From Sedimentisphaerales bacterium (GTDB taxonomy: Bacteria > Planctomycetota > Phycisphaerae > Sedimentisphaerales > Anaerobacaceae): a DNA stretch of 50,860 nucleotides. Below the pieces are notes generated by a model. It was given only the letters and a program-made list of their open reading frames with translations, made no database searches and was not told the DNA's origin. How positions within the stretch are numbered: position 1 is the stretch's first letter; each line of letters begins with the position of its first letter. The stretch lies in assembly GCA_016933295.1 (NCBI GenBank), contig JAFGBG010000078.1, forward strand, positions 1-50,860. Reading direction: 5' to 3'. A program made the translations under genes and the position numbers. Shown here in pieces: positions 19,109 through 25,726 of this stretch.

Positions 19109-22100
19109 ATGCCAAAACAACCCAAGGACATAAAATTGGCGTTTTTAGAGGCTCTTGAAAAGAATACCCCTGAGGAACGCAAGGATTACCTAGACAGGAT
19201 TTGCAGAGAAAATCCTGGTTGGAGAGTAGAATTGGAATCTCTACTCAAGACACATGATAAAGCTGGTGATTTTCTTGAATCACCTGTACTTGATTCTGGT
19301 GTGATTCTGGACGAGACTCCCATATCTGAAGGCCCCGGCACGGTCATTGGCCGGTATAAGCTATTGGAGAAAATCGGCGAAGGCGGCATGGCAGTAGTTT
19401 ATATGGCTGAGCAGGAAAAGCCTATCAGCCGCAAAGTCGCATTGAAAATCATCAAATTAGGGATGGATACAAAACAGGTTATTGCCCGCTTCGAGGCAGA
19501 ACGTCAGGCACTCGCCATGATGGATCATCCCAATATTGCAAAAGTCCTCGATGCCGGTGCTACCGAAACAGGCCGGCCGTATTTCGTAATGGAACTGGTC
19601 ACCGGTGTCTCGATTACTGAGTACTGCGATAAAAACAATCTTAGTACCAAAGAGCGACTGGCTTTGTTTATACAGGTCTGCAACGCCGTTCAGCATGCCC
19701 ACACCAAGGGCATTATTCATCGAGATATTAAACCTTCCAACATCATGGTAACCCACCATGATGGCAGACCCGTGCCCAAGGTGATCGATTTCGGCATTGC
19801 CAAGGCAATAAGCCAAAAACTTACAGAAAAAACGCTCTTCACCCGATATGCCCATATCATCGGCACCCCGGCCTACATGAGCCCCGAACAGGCGGAACTC
19901 AGCGACTTCGACATCGATACCCGCTCAGACATCTACTCACTCGGCGTGCTGCTATATGAACTGCTCACAGGCACAACGCCGTTCAGTGAAGAGCAGCTTC
20001 GCAAGGCTGGCTACATCGAGATGCAGCGGGTGATTCGGGAGCAGGAGCCTGCCAAGCCTTCCACGAAACTCAGCACTCTCGGCGAAACGCTAACTGACAT
20101 CGCCAAGCACCGCGGCTGCACTCCTGACCTGCTTTGCAAAGCAGTGCGTGGCGACCTCGACTGGATCGTGATGAAATCTCTGGAAAAAGACCGTGTCCGG
20201 CGATACGAGACAGCGAACGGCCTGGCCGAAGATATCCGGCGTCATCTCGATGATGAACCGGTAGCAGCGGGTCCGCCGAGCACACTACACCGGATGAACA
20301 AGTTCGTGCGACGGCACCGGGCGCTGGTTACAGGTGCAGCCACAGTGTTGATAGTACTTTCTGGTGGGATTATAGCCACGACTATCTTTGCCGTAAGGGC
20401 AGAGCGAGAGGCGAAGATCGCCAAAGCTGTAAGCGAGTTCCTAAACGAGAATCTCCTTCCTTCGGTCGATCCGGAAAAGGCTAAGGCTCCGGAAGTAACT
20501 GTCCTCTATCTTCTCGATGAAGCTTCTAAGAACCTCGAGGGCAAGTTCAAGGACATTCCCCTCGCTGAGGCAACTATTCGTCAGACATTGGGGAAAAGAT
20601 ACGCTAAACTCGGAGAGTACAAAGCAGCCGAGTCCCATCTGACCCGTGCGCTGCAAATCCGACAGGCACAGCTCGGAAAGGAGAATCCAGATACGCTGGC
20701 CTCCATGCACTACCTGGCCTCGGTGTATAGTGACGAGGGTCGTAACAATGAGGCCGAGCAGCTACAGACTAAGACGCTGGAGATTCAGCGCCGAGTGCTG
20801 GGTGAAGAGCATCCAGCGACGCTGGGCTCCATGAACAACCTGGCCGTGATGTATAGGGAGCAGGGCCGTTACGATGAGGCCGAGCAGATACATACCAAAA
20901 CACTGGAGATTCAGCGCCGTCTGCTGGGTGAGGAGGATCCCGATACGCTGGGCTACATGGACAACCTGGCCAATGTGTACCAAAGCCAAGGCCGTTACGA
21001 GGAGGGTGAACAGCTGCATGTCAAGGTGCTGGAGATTCGGCGCCGGGTTCTGGGTGAAGAGCATCCAGCGACGCTGGGCTCCATGGACAACCTGGCCGTG
21101 ATGTATAAGGCTCAGGGCCGTTACGATGAGGCCGAGCAGATACATACCAAAACACTGGAGGTTCGGCGCCGGGTGCTGGGTGAAGAGCATCCAGCGACGT
21201 TGGGCTCCATGCACAACCTGGCCAGCGTGTATTTTGATCTGGGCTGGCACGCCGAGGCCGAACAGCTACATATCAAGACACTGGAGGTTCGGCGTCGTGT
21301 CCTGGGTGAGGAGCATCCAGATACGCTGGGCTCCATGATCAGCCTGACCAATGTCTATAGTGCCCAGGGCCTTTGGGATGAGGCCGAGCAACTGCGCATT
21401 AAGACACTGGAGATTAGCCGCCGGGTGCTGGGTGAGGAGCATCCAGATACGCTGATCTGCATGAACAACCTGGCCGGTATGTACAAGGACCGAGGCCGTT
21501 GTGAGGAGGCCGAACAGATGTATATAAGGGTGCTGGAGATTCGGCGTCGTGTGCTGGGTGAAGAGCATCCACGTACGCTATGGTCCATGAAGAACCTGGC
21601 CGGTGTGTATACGCACCAGGACCGCTATGAGGAGGCCGAGCGGCTCCTTGTCAAGGTGCTGGAGACTCAGCTCCGGGTGCTGGGTGGAGAGCATCCAGAT
21701 ACACTGGCCTCCATGCACAGCTTGGCCTTGGTGTATGATTGCCAGAAGCGTCGCGATGAGGCAGAGCAGCTATATATGGAAACACTGGAGATGTATCGCC
21801 GTGTCCTGGGTGAGGAACATCCAGAGACGCTGAAATGCATGAACAACCTGGCCATGGTGTATCATGGCCAGGGCCGTTACTTAGAGGCCGGGCAGCTACA
21901 CACTAAGACACTGGAGATTAAGCTCCGTGTCCTTGGTGAGAAACATCCAGATACGTTGAACTCCATGAACAACCTGGCCTGGCTGAAGGCCACATGTCCA
22001 TTACCGGAAGTGCGTAACGGCATAGAAGCCGTCAAGTACGCCACCAGAGTATGCGAACTGACGGATTGGAAGAAAGCCGAGTACCTCAACACTCTTGCGG

Positions 22101-22306
22101 CTGCGTATGCCGAGGTCGGTGATTTCGATTCCGCCGTGAAGTGGCAGAGGAAAGCGATAGAATTACTGCCTGAGTCGCGGGCCGGTTATGAATCACGTCT
22201 GAAACGATACCAGGCCGGCGAATCCCTTGCAGCACGCCAGGAAACAGCGGGAAAAGCTGACGGGCAAACAGACGAAAAAAAGGTGGTACCTGAAGAGAAA
22301 AAGTAA
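19109..22306 (+). CDS. Transmembrane Ser/Thr protein kinase with 11 kinesin-light-chain-like TPRs
   Basis: A 1065-residue PknB-type kinase. The kinase domain spans about 80-385 with an intact glycine loop (GEGGMAVVY), VAIK-type lysine (VALKIIK), catalytic loop [14 protein letters not shown] and [11 protein letters not shown] single membrane span follows at about 408-430 ([18 protein letters not shown]). The exterior part holds a linker and then eleven 42-residue TPR_10/TPR_12-type repeats (about 507-968; [22 protein letters not shown]), one shorter helical segment and a Lys/Glu-rich end. TPRs of this kind bind partner proteins. With the upstream ECF factor this forms the usual Planctomycete sensor-kinase pair. 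SD AGGA is 9 nt before the ATG. The kinase appears catalytically complete. Confidence 0.95.
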   Translation: MPKQPKDIKLAFLEALEKNTPEERKDYLDRICRENPGWRVELESLLKTHDKAGDFLESPVLDSGVILDETPISEGPGTVIGRYKLLEKIGEGGMAVVYMAEQEKPISRKVALKIIKLGMDTKQVIARFEAERQALAMMDHPNIAKVLDAGATETGRPYFVMELVTGVSITEYCDKNNLSTKERLALFIQVCNAVQHAHTKGIIHRDIKPSNIMVTHHDGRPVPKVIDFGIAKAISQKLTEKTLFTRYAHIIGTPAYMSPEQAELSDFDIDTRSDIYSLGVLLYELLTGTTPFSEEQLRKAGYIEMQRVIREQEPAKPSTKLSTLGETLTDIAKHRGCTPDLLCKAVRGDLDWIVMKSLEKDRVRRYETANGLAEDIRRHLDDEPVAAGPPSTLHRMNKFVRRHRALVTGAATVLIVLSGGIIATTIFAVRAEREAKIAKAVSEFLNENLLPSVDPEKAKAPEVTVLYLLDEASKNLEGKFKDIPLAEATIRQTLGKRYAKLGEYKAAESHLTRALQIRQAQLGKENPDTLASMHYLASVYSDEGRNNEAEQLQTKTLEIQRRVLGEEHPATLGSMNNLAVMYREQGRYDEAEQIHTKTLEIQRRLLGEEDPDTLGYMDNLANVYQSQGRYEEGEQLHVKVLEIRRRVLGEEHPATLGSMDNLAVMYKAQGRYDEAEQIHTKTLEVRRRVLGEEHPATLGSMHNLASVYFDLGWHAEAEQLHIKTLEVRRRVLGEEHPDTLGSMISLTNVYSAQGLWDEAEQLRIKTLEISRRVLGEEHPDTLICMNNLAGMYKDRGRCEEAEQMYIRVLEIRRRVLGEEHPRTLWSMKNLAGVYTHQDRYEEAERLLVKVLETQLRVLGGEHPDTLASMHSLALVYDCQKRRDEAEQLYMETLEMYRRVLGEEHPETLKCMNNLAMVYHGQGRYLEAGQLHTKTLEIKLRVLGEKHPDTLNSMNNLAWLKATCPLPEVRNGIEAVKYATRVCELTDWKKAEYLNTLAAAYAEVGDFDSAVKWQRKAIELLPESRAGYESRLKRYQAGESLAARQETAGKADGQTDEKKVVPEEKK
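20627..22012 (+). repeat. Eleven 126-bp tandem units encoding TPRs
   Basis: Eleven in-frame units of exactly 126 bp (42 codons), beginning at a GCCGAG word and each containing CTGGGTGAAGAGCATCCAG or a close variant. Similarity between neighbours is high enough at DNA level to create repeated shadow ORFs on both strands, so copy number may vary by recombination. Confidence 0.9.
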
Positions 22307-22375
22307 CGTGGGCTTTAGGCCATTAGAAGAATGTAGAGAAGCAGTTCTTACGAATTGATTGACAATATAGATAGT

Positions 22376-22448
22376 GGCCGGTGAGGCCAAACGGCAAAGT
22401 TGGAACTCACCGGCCGTATCCAACGCAGGCGCCTGATTTATGCGCCTG
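22376..22448. other. Two strong hairpins between the kinase and the RCC1 gene
   Basis: Hairpin 1: GGCCGGTGAG (22376-22385) pairs perfectly with CTCACCGGCC (22406-22415). Hairpin 2: CAGGCGC (22426-22432) pairs with GCGCCTG (22442-22448). Neither is followed by a T-run, so they are not classic intrinsic terminators. They could shape the leader of the RCC1 gene or protect the 3' end of the kinase mRNA. Confidence 0.55.
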
Positions 22449-22508
22449 TGACGAGATTTAATTCATGATAACGCAAACTGAAAAAAAGTAAAGGAAGGAG
22501 AAACAAAA

Positions 22509-24938
22509 ATGCAATTTACTTATTCTCTCAAGAGTCTTTTGGCAGGTGCGGTAGCAGCCGTCACGATTTTGTCTCTACTAATCTGCCAGTCCGTCTTTGC
22601 CGCCGGACCTATCATAGGCTGGGGGGAAATAGCTTTCGACAGCGGCGCATTGGAGGGCAACGACTTTGTGGACGTCGCCGCGGGCTGGGCGCACTCTCTT
22701 GCCTTAAAGCAGGATGGCTCTCTTGTCGGCTGGGGCTATAACCGTGATGGCCAGGCTACACCACCGCCGGGCAACGATTATAAGGCTATCGCTGCGGGCG
22801 ATTATCACTCTATTGCCTTAAAACAGGATGGTTCTATCGTCGGCTGGGGCACCGGGACAGAGGACTTGGGTGAGTTTCCCCATTATGGCCAGGCCGCACC
22901 TCCGCCAGGCAATGATTATGTGGCCATCGCCGCAGGCGAGAATCACTCTCTTGCCTTGAAGCAGGATGGCTCTATTGTCGGTTGGGGCGATAATGAGAAT
23001 GGTCGAGCAACACCCCCACCAGGCAATGATTACGTGGTCATCGCTGCATGCGGGGCACACTCCCTTGCCTTAAAACAGGATGGCTCTATTGTCGGCTGGG
23101 GCAGGAACGATGAGGGTGAGGCCACACCACCAGCAGGTAACGACTATGTAGCCATCGCCGCGGGCGGGGCGTACTCTCTTGCCTTAAAGCAGGACGGCTC
23201 GATTGTCGGCTGGGGCAGGAACTTTGATGGTGAGGCCACACCACCAGCAGGTAACGACTATGTGGCCATCGCTGCGGGCTGGGCCTACTCTCTTGCCTTG
23301 AAGCGGGATGGCTCTATCGTGGCCTGGGGCACGATTGATTTTGGTTGTACCTCAACTCCGTCGGGCAACGACTATGTGGCCATCGCCGCCGGCAGTCACC
23401 ACGGCCTGGCTCTGAAGCAGGATGGCTCTATCGTTGGCTGGGGCAGGGACGATTATTTCCAGTCGACGCACGCAGCGGGCAGCGACTATGTGGCTGTCGC
23501 CACAGGGTGGGTCGCCTTGAAGCAGGATGGCTCGATTGTCGGCTGGGACTGGAGCGCGAAGCCTAACTATCTGGAGGTTACACCCCCACCTGGTAACGAC
23601 TATGTGGCCGTCGACGCAGGTTATGACCACGGCGTGGCCCTCAAGCAGGATGGTTCTATAGTCGCCTGGGGGGGCTCGGACGTATACAATCAGGCCATTA
23701 ACATTCCGGCGGGCAACGACTATGTGGCCATCGCTGCAGGCTGGGCGCACTCTCTCGCCTTGAAGCAGGACGGTTCCATTGTCGGCTGGGGCAGGGGCAG
23801 TGACGGTGATAGTGAGGCTACACCCCCGCCTGGCAATGACTATGTGGCCATCGCCGCAGGTCACTTTTCCGCTGCTTTGAAGCAGGATGGCTCCATTGTC
23901 GCCTGGGGCGGGGATCGGTACGGTCAGGCCAGCAGACCGCCGCGGGGCAACGACTACGTGGCCATCGCGGCCGGCGGCCAACACGGCGTGGCCCTGAAGC
24001 AGGATGGCTCTCTTGTTGGCTGGGGTCGCTGGAATTATGACCAGGATCTTGCTCCGGCGGGCAATGACTACGTGGCCATCGCGGCCGGCGATGACCACTC
24101 TCTTGCCTTGAAGCAGGATGGCTCCATTGTTGGCTGGGGCAGGAACGATCGTGGCCAGGCCACACCTCCGGCGGGCAACAACTATGTGGCGATCGCTGCC
24201 GGCGGGAATTCCAGCTTGGCAATTGAAGGCATTGAAGGCAGCGATCCTAACCTGATGGCTTGGTGGAAGTTTGACGAGGGGGCCGGGAACATCGCTCACG
24301 ACTCAAGCGGCAATAGCTACCATGGTGTCATCTATGGCGACCCGCAGTGGCGGGACGGAGAGTTGGTGCTCGATGGAATTGATGACTATGTGGAACTGCC
24401 CATAGCGTCGCTGATCAGCTCGCTGAGCGAATGCACCATCACAGCACATGTTAACTGGTCCGCTCAGGGCGATATCTGGCAGCGCATCTTCGACTTCGGC
24501 ACAGATACCACGAACTGCATATACCTGACTCCCAACACCCCCGATATCGGGGTGATGATAGAGATACCGGACCTGCCGAGCGATGTGATGGTCCCCATTA
24601 GTTGGGACGGACCGACGCAGGTGTCAATTACAGTCGGCACAGAACTACGAACCGACTTGAATGCCAGCACAGCCACACTTGGTGGTTGGCAAGACGTGGT
24701 TGTGGTCTTAAAGCCGGATGCCTTGCAGCTCTACCGCTACGGCCGACTTGATGGCAGCGTTTTGCCATCGTGTGTTCTAAGCGATCTGGGCGAAACCACC
24801 AACAACTGGCTCGGCAGGTCTCAATACCCTGAACATCCATACTTCAACGGTGCTTTCGACGATGTCCGCATCTACGACCGGGCCTTATCGCAGGAAGAGA
24901 TAGTCGAGTTGCATGACGCCTTATGGCGCCGTTATTAG
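22509..24938 (+). CDS. Secreted RCC1-like repeat protein with C-terminal LamG domain
   Basis: An 809-residue exported protein. Signal peptide 1-32 (ending VFAA). Residues about 50-574 are fourteen RCC1-like blades of about 38 residues (GNDYVAIAAGxxHSLALKQDGSIVGWG...ATPPP), thirteen full and one partial, enough for roughly two seven-bladed propellers. A LamG/concanavalin-like domain follows (about 583-805: LMAWWKFDEGAGNIAHDSSGNSYHG..., DDVRIYDRALSQEEI). This points to a surface or secreted binding protein. A strong SD (GGAAGGAG) precedes the ATG. The reading frame stops just after the LamG domain. The next 90 bp in another frame encode a dockerin-like end, so the C-terminus is probably truncated by a frameshift. 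Confidence 0.92.
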   Translation: MQFTYSLKSLLAGAVAAVTILSLLICQSVFAAGPIIGWGEIAFDSGALEGNDFVDVAAGWAHSLALKQDGSLVGWGYNRDGQATPPPGNDYKAIAAGDYHSIALKQDGSIVGWGTGTEDLGEFPHYGQAAPPPGNDYVAIAAGENHSLALKQDGSIVGWGDNENGRATPPPGNDYVVIAACGAHSLALKQDGSIVGWGRNDEGEATPPAGNDYVAIAAGGAYSLALKQDGSIVGWGRNFDGEATPPAGNDYVAIAAGWAYSLALKRDGSIVAWGTIDFGCTSTPSGNDYVAIAAGSHHGLALKQDGSIVGWGRDDYFQSTHAAGSDYVAVATGWVALKQDGSIVGWDWSAKPNYLEVTPPPGNDYVAVDAGYDHGVALKQDGSIVAWGGSDVYNQAINIPAGNDYVAIAAGWAHSLALKQDGSIVGWGRGSDGDSEATPPPGNDYVAIAAGHFSAALKQDGSIVAWGGDRYGQASRPPRGNDYVAIAAGGQHGVALKQDGSLVGWGRWNYDQDLAPAGNDYVAIAAGDDHSLALKQDGSIVGWGRNDRGQATPPAGNNYVAIAAGGNSSLAIEGIEGSDPNLMAWWKFDEGAGNIAHDSSGNSYHGVIYGDPQWRDGELVLDGIDDYVELPIASLISSLSECTITAHVNWSAQGDIWQRIFDFGTDTTNCIYLTPNTPDIGVMIEIPDLPSDVMVPISWDGPTQVSITVGTELRTDLNASTATLGGWQDVVVVLKPDALQLYRYGRLDGSVLPSCVLSDLGETTNNWLGRSQYPEHPYFNGAFDDVRIYDRALSQEEIVELHDALWRRY
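22656..24230 (+). repeat. Fourteen RCC1-encoding tandem units (about 114 bp each)
   Basis: In-frame DNA repeats sharing GGCAACGACTATGTGGCCAT and GGATGGCTCTATTGTCGGCT words. Unit length varies slightly. Very similar DNA across units creates the 315-codon antisense shadow ORF at 23352-24299. Confidence 0.85.
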
Positions 24939-25030
24939 GTAAACAGTATGTGGACATCAAGGACTTGAAAGTCTTTATGGAATACTGGGAAAAGGAAAAT
25001 ATGCCGGAAGATACAGAAGCTACTGAATAA
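24923..25030 (+). pseudogene. Out-of-frame dockerin-like C-terminal remnant
   Basis: In the frame shifted by two relative to the RCC1/LamG gene, codons from 24923 read MAPLLGKQYVDIKDL, KVFMEYWEKEN and a short acidic tail, then TAA. VDIKDLKVFMEYW matches the second half of the dockerin-like EF-hand repeats seen on other exported proteins of this group (compare VDFDDLTVWIENW in the DUF362 protein). The upstream gene stops at 24938 inside this stretch. The simplest reading is an indel near 24915-24940, either a real mutation or a sequencing error, that cut off a C-terminal repeat. A free-standing 35-residue peptide is less likely since there is no Shine-Dalgarno site. Confidence 0.65.
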
Positions 25031-25063
25031 CACCATAAACCTCATATATTTGGATAAACGTGC

Positions 25064-25096
25064 AGGCTGTAGGTACATCGCTTACAGCCTTTTTTA
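25064..25096 (+). terminator. Rho-independent terminator after the RCC1 gene
   Basis: AGGCTGTA (25064-25071) pairs with TACAGCCT (25083-25090) and is followed by TTTTT. Its position just past the dockerin remnant supports the remnant being part of the original transcript. Confidence 0.8.
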
Positions 25097-25238
25097 TCGA
25101 TGGAAGCTTTGCCCAACGCTATAAATGCGATGACAGCATTGCATTAAGGCTAATTCTGCCGGAAGATAAGGATTTTCCTTGCATTTTAGCAGGAACGAGA
25201 TAAAATATGATTCTACAATTTAATATAGCATACCATGT

Positions 25239-25299
25239 AGAAGTCAGAAGCCGGAAATCAGCAGAAAAATCAAATCCTAAGTCCTAAGCTCGAAATCCT
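25239..25299. repeat. 7-bp arrays H1 and H2
   Basis: H1 (25239-25266) begins AGAAGTC, AGAAGCC, GGAAATC. H2 (25272-25299) is AAATCCT, AAGTCCT, AAGCTCG, AAATCCT. Each is in strict 7-bp register, but the two arrays are not in register with each other. Confidence 0.65.
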
Positions 25300-25306
25300 A
25301 AAAAAG

Positions 25307-25331
25307 CTTGTCCTGAGCAAAGTCGAAGGAT
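25307..25331 (-). repeat. Dispersed 25-bp repeat, copy 2 (inverted)
   Basis: The reverse complement reads ATCCTTCGAC-TTT-GCTCAGGACAAG, matching the copies at 8284 and 25702 except for the central bases. Confidence 0.85.
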
Positions 25332-25420
25332 TCAAATTTTCAAAAACCTCAATTTTCAAAACAAAATGAGCGAAAAAACGTCAAAAACATGCAAAATTTA
25401 AGAAAAAAGCAATATGGGGG

Positions 25421-25492
25421 CACAAAGATCCAAAGTGTCAAAGGCACAAAGTAACTATGCACCTCTGTGCCTCTGTACCTTTGGACCTTCAA
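25421..25492. repeat. Mirrored 8-bp array C
   Basis: Nine 8-mers in unbroken register. The first four are of the type NNCAAAGN (CACAAAGA, TCCAAAGT, GTCAAAGG, CACAAAGT), one is transitional, and the last four are of the complementary type ACCTNTGN (ACCTCTGT, GCCTCTGT, ACCTTTGG). The arms pair: TCCAAAG with CTTTGGA, AGGCACA with TGTGCCT. Confidence 0.75.
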
Positions 25493-25520
25493 AACACCTC
25501 TGTGGCTCAAAAAAAATCGA

Positions 25521-25586
25521 AAACGAACCCAATTTTAGAAAGACCCAAGACGACAGACCTTATTTGAAAAAACGAACCCAATTTTA
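25521..25586 (+). repeat. Direct pair of a 17-bp word
   Basis: AAACGAACCCAATTTTA occurs at 25521-25537 and again, identical, at 25570-25586, 49 bp apart and therefore in different reading frames. From memory, peptides like NEPNF and RTQF turn up in spurious ORFs of related genomes, so this may be a widespread element; that is recollection, not a search. Confidence 0.7.
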
Positions 25587-25588
25587 CT

Positions 25589-25616
25589 TAGCGTATGGCG
25601 TTTAGCGGATAGCGAT
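25589..25616 (+). repeat. 7-bp array F
   Basis: Four 7-mers in register of the type TAGCGNN (TAGCGTA, TGGCGTT, TAGCGGA, TAGCGAT), starting 2 bp after the second copy of the 17-bp word. Confidence 0.7.
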
Positions 25617-25701
25617 TAGTTTTGTAAATGTTTGATAATAAGTTGGTTATGTTAATGTTAATCAGGATATTACTATTTTGGGGATCAAAAAAACAAAGCC
25701 A

Positions 25702-25725
25702 ATCCTTCGACAAGCTCAGGACAAG
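25702..25725 (+). repeat. Dispersed 25-bp repeat, copy 3
   Basis: ATCCTTCGAC-AA-GCTCAGGACAAG, ending 1 bp before the last base of the stop codon of the minus-strand oxidoreductase gene. It is the closest repeat to that gene's 3' end. Confidence 0.85.
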
Positions 25726-25726
25726 T

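Larger units (their letters stand above)
24939..25726. other. 788-bp intergenic repeat island
   Basis: After the dockerin remnant and terminator there is no credible gene. The segment 25239-25725 is packed with short repeats: two 7-bp arrays (25239-25299), one inverted and one direct copy of the 25-bp repeat, an 8-bp mirrored array (25421-25492), a direct pair of a 17-bp word (25521, 25570) and another 7-bp array (25589-25616). The ORF at 25414-25605 is a by-product of these repeats. Confidence 0.75.

Noticed and set aside
20762-21250. Minus-strand repeat ORFs across the TPR region
   Set aside because: Shadows of the 126-bp TPR units; the plus-strand kinase is clearly coding.
23352-24299. 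315-codon minus-strand ORF with repeats
   Set aside because: Antisense of the RCC1 tandem repeats; its periodicity is explained by the repeated DNA.
25414-25605. 63-codon ORF in the repeat island
   Set aside because: Produced by the 8-bp array and the 17-bp word; no coding evidence.
25239-25620. CRISPR array
   Set aside because: Units are 7 or 8 bp in direct contact with no spacers, and no cas genes are present.
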